DNA of 64,000 bases, taken from Sthenelais limicola (taxonomy: Eukaryota; Annelida; Polychaeta; Phyllodocida; Sigalionidae). Made by a program: the position numbers and the translations under genes. The notes beneath the pieces were generated by a model. The model was not told where the DNA came from. It made no database searches and saw only the letters and a list, made by a program, of their open reading frames with translations. Shown here piece after piece: positions 57,827-64,000 of the stretch (the stretch's first letter is position 1; every line of letters starts with the position of its first letter). The DNA lies in NCBI GenBank assembly GCA_942159475.1, contig OW804102.1, positions 34,850,873 to 34,914,872 of the forward strand, written 5' to 3'.

Positions 57827-57965
57827 ATGGAGGGTAAACTCAACGTTGACAAGGCTCTGTTCCTACTGGGAGATTTCGCACTATGGAAAATGTTACTTTT
57901 CTTAGTGGTAGGAATTTACAAGGAAATGTATTCTTGCTGGCAAATGTTTGGAATAGTTTTCATCG
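57827..57965 (+). CDS. SLC22-like exon 1
   Basis: ATG at 57827, chosen because the following 46 residues fit the family's first helix (ALWKMLLFLVVGIYKEMYSC). Donor g|gtgagt, phase 1. Confidence 0.85.
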
Positions 57966-60900
57966 GTGAGTTGTTTGTGGCAAGTATCAAATCACTATCA
58001 CCATGCATTGATAAATACTCCCACTGAACCAACATCTCATTCCTCAACCAACTTCCCATCTCTCAACCAACTTCCCATCTCTCAACCAATTTCCCATCCC
58101 TCAACCAGCTTCTCATCCCTCAACCAACTTCTCATCCCTTAACTGGCTCCTCTCCCTCAACCGAATCCTCTCTCCTGTCCTTCAACTGACTTTTCTCCCT
58201 CAACTGACTCATCCAACATGTGACAAGAATGATACATAATCGAAATGTGATATTTGATAAACCTCGAGAAAAGATAATTATATATTACTTTTATTGAGTT
58301 TGGCATTTAATATTTGAATCTACGAGAAACGATGGTGATTTTATTTTCACGAAGGACTTCCTATCGATTTAGAGTTTATAAAAGAACATGAACATGCACA
58401 TAAACTGTTTGTGATTGACGTTCTCTTGCATGATGTTGTTAAGTCTCCCTCAATGGAAAAACTATTCATAAGAGAGAGTCATCATCGAAATATTCAAGTG
58501 TCATTGTGTGTTGTATATATCACAAAGTATTTTCTGTCAGGGGAAACATGCAAGAGACTTTGCTTTGAACTGTCATGATCTTATTCTTATGAGAAACCCA
58601 CGCGATATTCATCAGATATCCATGCTTGGAAAACAAATAGGACTAAAAAGTCAATTAACATGCGCGTTTAATGACAGTATGAATTATGCATATGGATATG
58701 TTCTAGTCGATATTTTCCCTCATGAGACGTTTGATCAGAATAACCTCACTTTAAAAAGAAGCACATTTCCAGGAGAAGAATACATATAACAAAAATATCC
58801 AGCGGTCAGCAATCTAAATGGCTGATAGGTCAGGGGAAGCTGCAGGTACGGGGGGTCGAAACCATGCTTTAGGCCTACCTCTTGCAGGAACCTTACCTCC
58901 CTCTGAACAACCTTAAACGTTGGAGCTATTCCCTAAGGGAGAGTGCTCCTGTGCATCTTGCACAAACCCCAAACAACCAGCCCAAACCTATACTTTTGTT
59001 CCCTAAGTTATCAGTCCCGAAAATGCAATAGCCATGTTAGAAAGTTATAACACATAATGTATTAATAGGGATACCATTATAAACCAGTTCTCCCAATCAG
59101 AGAACTGAGAGTATTTCCCTTTTTTACATGGCTATTTGTAACTTCATGTTTATTGATATTGATATTCTGATGTAACTGTAAGCAATGCAATAAAGAATTT
59201 GTAAATAATTTAAAAACAATTCATTTTCCAGGTTTAAATCCTCCACATCACTGTGCACTTCCAGAGGGTGTAGATGTAAACACTTCAATTCCCATGGAGT
59301 ACCGCAATGGGGAATTGCAGTTGGACCAGTGTAATGTATGGAGTAATTACACTGCCGATACCAACCTTACACTACCGTGCTCTCAGGGCTGGGACTACAC
59401 AGGGAAAATAAGGGAATCCATTGTTGATGAGGTCTGAACCTTTTGCTATAGAGATAAGAAACATGAGCTTGATAACATAATTAATTTCGCAGTAGTGGGT
59501 GTAAGGCTCAATGATTGGACTGCCTAATCAATTTCTAAGGTGGTTTTATTTAGTTCAATGTTGAAATGATATTTAGAATAAAGTAATCAATCAATGACCC
59601 TAATGAAAGGAGATGAAGTGGCTTCAAGTCATACTTGGTAAATGGGTTGTTGCATAGTAAAAATAGCTTATGTATGTTTGTTTCCGGAAGCGTACATTTT
59701 GTAATATCAGATCAATTTTTCATCGGAAAAGGGTGCCTCTCATCTATGAAACCATATACCTCATCATGCCCAATGTTCACAGAGGAAATGGGTAAATCAC
59801 TGGGTGTGAATTCGCAAATTCAATAATATGGACGATAATATAAATATAATTGATAATCATGATGTCAAAAGACAACCAAACTAAAGTTCTGCATAATTTC
59901 TATTTCCAGTGGGATCTGGTTTGTGATAGAAGCTACTACTCCAGCACATCTCAGACAGTTCTTGTGGTTGGTGTGGCTTCTGGTGCCTTCACATTATCAG
60001 TCTTGTCTGACAACTTTGGGCGGAAGCCCATTTTGATCACTTCCTTCCTAGCCTTGTCCCTGATTGGTTTTATCACAGCATGGACTCAGAATGTATTTGG
60101 TTTCATGGCACTCCGTTTTTTCACTGGCTTTTTCCAACAGGTAAAGCATTTTATATATATATATTTTATTATTTTACATTCAAGATCACTGCAGTAGTGG
60201 TCTTCCTCTGGTACCTGGGAGTATTAATCCCCCCCATCCCCCCCCCCAAAAAAAACAAAAAAAACAAACAAGATCCTGAAATAAAATATAAGATTTCAAT
60301 AAAACAAATGCAAGCATAATCCAATATTAATTTCCAACAAACCAAATGAAAATATCTTAGAAATATTATTTCCAAAAATTGATTTGCCATAAAAAGGGTT
60401 CAATATTTGCAGAACTGAGTTGTTGTACATACTTTCTTCTAGGGTGTGGTGCTCGGAGGATTTGTGTACTTATGTGAGATTTTCCCAGCAACGAAACGAG
60501 CCCTCATGACCAAGGGCATAGGCATGTTCTGGGATGTGGGCATGGTGTCTCTGGCAGCAGTAGCCATGGGCGTGACTAACTGGCGTTACTTCACAATGGC
60601 TGCCGCTGCACCTGGCCTGTTAGCTTTGCCTATGATCTGGTGAGTCCGATGCACTTCTTAAATGGTGTATATTGATTGAATATATATAGGCGTTGTCAAC
60701 CCAACTGTAGGAATCAGAACAGCAAAGAAGGAGGCATGTGGCAGAGTAAAAGGTGGTCTCCACTGGCTGCGGTAAGCTCTGCGGTAAGCCTTGCGATGGT
60801 TTGTGTTGGTTCTGTAGGTGAAGAGGAATGATGAGATCCTGCCTATATGGTTCACTGGCCATGTAGGCAGGACCTCGCCACTCCTCAACAACACAGCACC

Positions 60901-63900
60901 ATCGCAAGGCTTACCGCAGAGCTTACCGCAGCCAGTGGAGACCACACTTAAGTGGGCAGGAGAAAAAACGACTTTAACCTGGGTTTTATATATTTATTCA
61001 TCTACTTAGGATATTTCTCTCGTCAATACACTTTGTTTACTGGATAGAAAGGTTTGAAATTGCCCCAAAATAGACTATGAAAATAGAAAATGACCTCCGT
61101 TTTGAACAGGAATTGGGACCTTTTAATAATACTCTGGACTTCGCTTTAGGCATTATCAACAAACAGAGCCCTCTCCCTGTCCTTATAATGTCAGTTATTA
61201 AAATCATGCTATAACACTGCACCAGCAGGTCTGAAATGGAGGTTATTAACCATTCTTGTTATGTTTAGGCTTGAAATACAGATTTAACAAAAGCTTACTT
61301 AATACAGACTAGGAACAATAGCAATACCATTAGTTAGTACCATAAGCATCAATTTCATTTTGTTCGCTCTGGAAATTAAGTAATAAGTATCTATCCCAGG
61401 CTTTAAAGGAGTTGAGGAAACAACTAATCTGAATAAAATGCCAGCTCCTCTTGGCCGAGTAATAGAAGAGGTATAAATCAGACATTATTAAGGCCCCTGT
61501 CCACTAAGCTGATTCTCATGCAATTTTTGCGCCACAGAGGACCCTTTTCCACTAAACTCTGTGAGAATCGCATGAGAATCGGCGAAGTTGACAAGGGCAC
61601 ATTGGGGCATTTATATGATTGTGCCAATTTTTCAGTATTTTAATGGGTGGTTTGAAAATAATTTGCTATTAACTTACTTTCTGATAAATAGGCTGCTTCC
61701 AGAAACAGTTCCCTGGTTAGCAGCTAAGGGAAGGATTAAGGATGCCAAGAAGGTTCTTCAGCAAGCAGCCAAAATGAGTAAAGTAACATTACCTAAAGAG
61801 TTTGAGCCAACAGATTCTGACAGCAATGGCCTTAAAAGGGTGAGTCCAGGGTATTTCTTTTAACCTATGACAAAATCTATTGATCAAATTACTATTGTCT
61901 TTGGCATGGGATTTGTTCATATTACAAATGGGGAACATTTACAACTGGATCAAAGAACCTTATCTCATTTCAGCCTTGGAAAATATCACAGATAGGGACT
62001 TATATCAAAGATATCAGAAAGAAAGATACACCTCCAGTGGAGGAAAATGCAGCAAATTATACAATAATGGATATATTGAGATCTTGGCGATTACTTGCCT
62101 ATAGCCTTATTATGTGTTATCTGTGGTAAGTTACACTACACATATCAGAACTCAGCTACTGTCTGTTTAATGTTAATTTTTCTATTCCTACATAGTAAGT
62201 CTGCCAATAATACACTCATGTGCATGCCTCAAATTATAATTCAAATAGTATACTGACTGCTCATATACGTGTACCTGCATACAAAGTACACTGGATACCT
62301 TCTCAGTGATAATTGTTCATTCTATTCAATGCAATGTATTGTGGTAAAGATTGTATTACGCTTAGGAGTACTTCATGGATAATGCAAGGGGACAATATCA
62401 ATGATTTTTACAAAATTGATTCTACTTTAGATTGAGGACACACATTGGGGACCTTAAAGAGTCACTAAACCCCAAAACATTATGAGAAAATCCACTTCTT
62501 TGCTATTATTCAAATGTAGCGGCCCCAGTGAAGTTTAATGTAAGCTAATATTTAGTGTGTTTTACCCATTTAGAGGGGAAAACTAGTTCCACAGTTTAAC
62601 ACTCCATTCAGAGTGCCACTGTTAGCCTACGTCACAAAGTAGCAAAATCTTGAAATGAACATGCAATGTACATAACATACAAGTCAGGAGAGGTGTTGTG
62701 TACATTTCAGGTGATACTTTGTGACGTCATACAGCACATTCAGTGCCCTCTTGTGCTGAACAGACCTTTTCACCTAAGCTTTCTCAATATGCGCCTGTGA
62801 GTGACTATGAGTTAGATATAAATGGAGGTAAAACAAATGGGACTTAGGTGTTATTCATATGGATCCATAACATTAATTTTGTTGACCTAAAAGTGACCAT
62901 GAGCCTGTTTAGTGACCCTTTAAAAACATGGATAAATAATCTGTTTGTGGCCTTTCCCCATCTATAATTATGTTGTAAAATCCTAGCCCTGACTTTGCAA
63001 AGTTAAAGGATTTATTCTTATGGGTCTCATTCAGACATACATCTGCCATGCCCCCTACCGACTCAGAGGCTAGTTAACTTTCTTCCCGCCACACTCTCGT
63101 GGGTCACTTCCCAAAGTCCAAGGTACAAGTCGCTGTCCATGTCATTGTTATCTTAGGGTTGATCATGTGGGAAGGGAGGGGAGTGACTGACCACCAGGTC
63201 AGCAAAGGGAGGGGGCATTTATTAAGAGCGAGTCTAGTATATAAGCAATAAAATAATTACAGCCGTCCTCTTTTTAACTGGTTCGGTTCTCGGCTTGAAA
63301 CATACATCTCTATTTGTTGCGTTGATTAACTTCTCGCTCAACTACTGACCCTAAATATTCATCTGAGAATGACCCTAAATTCTTCAATGTCCTCAATTTC
63401 TTTATCTGTTATAATAAACATGCATTTTAGAAGGATTTAGCAACATTTATCTCATGTGTAATTATCATACTTTACCAGGGTGTTTTGTTCAGCTCTAATG
63501 CTGGTTCTCTCCTGGGGTAGTATACTAACCATTGATTGTTGTATGTTTTACCAGGCTGGCTATTTCAGCTCTATGTACATCCGGAAGGTATTGGGTGATG
63601 TAAAGGTATAAAGATGAAGAAACTGCATGACAGCACCTCATTGATCTAGGCCTACTACATAGATAGTATAGCGATAACATCGCTTCCAGTCCCATATAAC
63701 GTTGAGCAACTTTAGGATCAATTCACCTTTAAACCTATATTGCTGTTCATAATGAAAATAATTATTTTACAGGTGTACAAGTGGCCTTGTGTATTATGGC
63801 ATCTCTCTTAACATAAGCGCACTCTACGGAGATCTCTATATTAACTTCATTATAATGGGAGCAATAGGAATTCCCGCAGTTATCTTATTCGCCTACCTTA

Positions 63901-63907
63901 TAAACAG
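57827..63907 (+). CDS. SLC22-family organic ion transporter, first seven coding exons
   Basis: Exons 57827-57965, 59232-59431, 59910-60140, 60443-60639, 61692-61839, 61974-62125 and 63773-63907, phases matching throughout (1,0,0,2,0,2; last exon exits in phase 2), about 400 residues. Start MEGKLNVDKALFLLGDFALW is the typical SLC22 N-terminus before helix 1. The large extracellular loop begins LNPPHHCALPE. WDLVCDRSYY leads into helix 2, followed by the major-facilitator motif SDNFGRKP between helices 2 and 3, CEIFPATKRA, and the cytosolic loop LLPETVPWLAAKGRIKDAKK after helix 6. TSGLVYYGISLN and helix 8 follow. Known SLC22 proteins carry organic cations, anions or carnitine at the plasma membrane; substrate cannot be told here. 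Helices 9-12 lie beyond the window. Confidence 0.9.
58030..58215 (+). repeat. About 20-bp minisatellite
   Basis: Units of ctcaaccaacttcccatcc with drift (ctcaaccaatttcccatcc, ctcaactgacttttctccc) repeat about nine times right after SLC22-like exon 1. Confidence 0.85.
58230..58789 (+). pseudogene. Broken fragment resembling a packaging-type ATPase of Maverick/Polinton-like DNA elements
   Basis: Two adjacent frames carry parts of one protein. The first, about 58340-58510, contains KLFVIDVLLHDVV at a likely Walker B position (one of two expected acidic residues replaced) and RESHHRNIQV. The second, 58508-58789, contains GKHARDFALNCHDLIL, RNPRDIHQI and YGYVLVDIFPH. A frameshift near 58510-58530 separates them, and there is no ATG or P-loop in view. 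From memory of the family, H-H-R-N, N-P-R-D and Y-G-Y-x-L-x-D belong to a P-loop ATPase common in mobile DNA elements of invertebrates, related to FtsK/HerA packaging ATPases. The exact source is uncertain. It lies in SLC22-like intron 1 and is a fossil. Confidence 0.55.
58800..59215 (+). repeat. Possible retroelement 3' end
   Basis: Ends gtaactgtaagcaatgcaat, aaagaatttgtaaat. The gatgtaactgtaa block with a following AATAAA resembles the LINE tail at 43400-43430. No coding remnant. In SLC22-like intron 1. Confidence 0.35.
59232..59431 (+). CDS. SLC22-like exon 2, extracellular loop
   Basis: LNPPHHCALPEGVDVNTSIP and onward, with several Asn-x-Ser/Thr sites (NYT, NLT). Acceptor tttccag; donor gag|gtctga is a weak but GT site. 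Confidence 0.85.
59910..60140 (+). CDS. SLC22-like exon 3
   Basis: 77 codons, phase 0. WDLVCDRSYYSSTSQTVLVV, SDNFGRKPILIT and RFFTGFFQQ: helices 2-3 and the start of 4 with the conserved D-x-x-G-R-K loop. Confidence 0.9.
60443..60639 (+). CDS. SLC22-like exon 4
   Basis: GVVLGGFVYLCEIFPATKRA, then TNWRYFTMAAAAPGLLALPM: helices 4-6. Acceptor ttcttctag, donor tg|gtgagt. Confidence 0.9.
60753..60945. repeat. Hairpin with perfect 48-bp arms
   Basis: 60753-60800 and 60898-60945 are exact inverses (left arm starts gtggtctccactggctgcgg, right arm ends gccagtggagaccac). The arms hold a direct repeat gcggtaagc. The loop itself pairs partly (gatcctgcctatatgg with ccatgtaggcaggacc), so the whole 193 bases can fold. 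In SLC22-like intron 4. Confidence 0.9.
61492..61600. repeat. Small inverted-repeat element
   Basis: Left aggcccctgtccactaagc then gattctcatgc; right gcatgagaatc then ggcgaagttgacaagggc. Imperfect inverted ends of about 30 bp in SLC22-like intron 4. Confidence 0.65.
61692..61839 (+). CDS. SLC22-like exon 5
   Basis: LLPETVPWLAAKGRIKDAKK: the P-E-x-x-x-W-L-x-x-K-G-R signature of SLC22 transporters (usual P-E-S-P-R-W varied to P-E-T-V-P-W). Confidence 0.9.
61974..62125 (+). CDS. SLC22-like exon 6
   Basis: PWKISQIGTYIKDIRKKDTP, then TIMDILRSWRLLAYSLIMCY: end of the large cytosolic loop and start of helix 7. Acceptor atttcag, donor tg|gtaagt. Confidence 0.85.
62454..62923. mobile_element. TTAA-flanked MITE (piggyBac-type target site)
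   Basis: TTAA is followed by agagtcactaaac and, 470 bp later, gtttagtgaccct precedes TTAA; the termini are inverse apart from one base. A second inverted pair inside (ctacgtcacaaagta and tactttgtgacgtca) extends the fold. Non-coding. TTAA duplication is the mark of piggyBac-type insertion. In SLC22-like intron 6. Confidence 0.8.
63773..63907 (+). CDS. SLC22-like exon 7
   Basis: CTSGLVYYGISLNISALYGD, then FIIMGAIGIPAVILFAYLIN. LVYYGISLN and G-x-x-x-I-P-A fit the end of helix 7 and helix 8 of the family. Donor ag|gtgagt; the gene goes on beyond the window. Confidence 0.9.
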
Positions 63908-64000
63908 GTGAGTAGAAAATTACCATCTGGAAGACTACCGACCAGACAACTACCATCCTGCATGGACAAGCTATATATGCAGGAACACCACCCCTCAATA

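Noticed and set aside
60620..60945. Antisense open frames over the SLC22-like intron 4 hairpin
   Set aside because: The same peptide pieces recur from the inverted arms; not genes.
1..64000. CRISPR arrays, operons, ribosome binding sites
   Set aside because: The window is eukaryotic; the tandem repeats seen are minisatellites without unique spacers.
1..64000. Functional tRNA or rRNA genes
   Set aside because: Apart from a partial B-box segment at 48500-48560, no cloverleaf or rRNA core was recognised by eye.

Overview
This is nuclear DNA of an animal. The genes are split by short, phase-matched introns, intergenic DNA is AT-rich, and small inverted-repeat transposons and microsatellites are dense. 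The gene families (collagen/EGF membrane protein, C-type lectin, CCDC15-like centriolar protein, SLC22-type transporter) and the repeat style suggest a marine invertebrate, perhaps an echinoderm or hemichordate. That is inference; nothing in the window fixes the species.

Layout. (1) 1-8153, plus strand: the 3' end of a gene for a single-pass membrane protein with a collagen-like stalk, EGF modules, a dibasic RRKR site, a membrane helix and a cytosolic tail. (2) 8154-12598: intergenic, no gene seen. (3) 12599-16673, minus strand: a complete four-exon gene for a 419-residue type II membrane C-type lectin. (4) 16674-46137: about 29 kb with no host gene that I can support. It holds a 42-bp minisatellite, tandem repeats, a retrocopy with target-site duplications, many inverted-repeat elements, and a fold-back element at 40.7-45.3 kb with LINE fragments inside. 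(5) 46138-54562, minus strand: nine exons of a CCDC15-like gene whose last exon(s) were not found. (6) 57827-63907, plus strand: the first seven coding exons of an SLC22-family organic ion transporter that continues past the window. It starts 3.3 kb from the CCDC15-like gene, in divergent orientation.

At least four families of short inverted-repeat elements recur. Family A (about 240 bp, 18 copies, termini TATGGGTCAGATTTTC) is the commonest. Families B (TACTGTAAACGTATT), C (GTCTAGGCTCACAGCC) and D (AATAGGGGAGTTGCAT) have 3-7 copies each. Strand for these palindromic elements is a convention based on the order of their internal sequence.

The most notable items are the fold-back element with about 0.6-kb arms enclosing LINE fragments, a broken fragment resembling the packaging-type ATPase of Maverick/Polinton-like elements in SLC22 intron 1, a perfect 48-bp-arm hairpin in SLC22 intron 4, and a collagen stalk with regularly spaced one-residue breaks. 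I found no clearly new multi-gene system. Exon borders were set by hand from splice motifs and phase agreement; no database search was possible.
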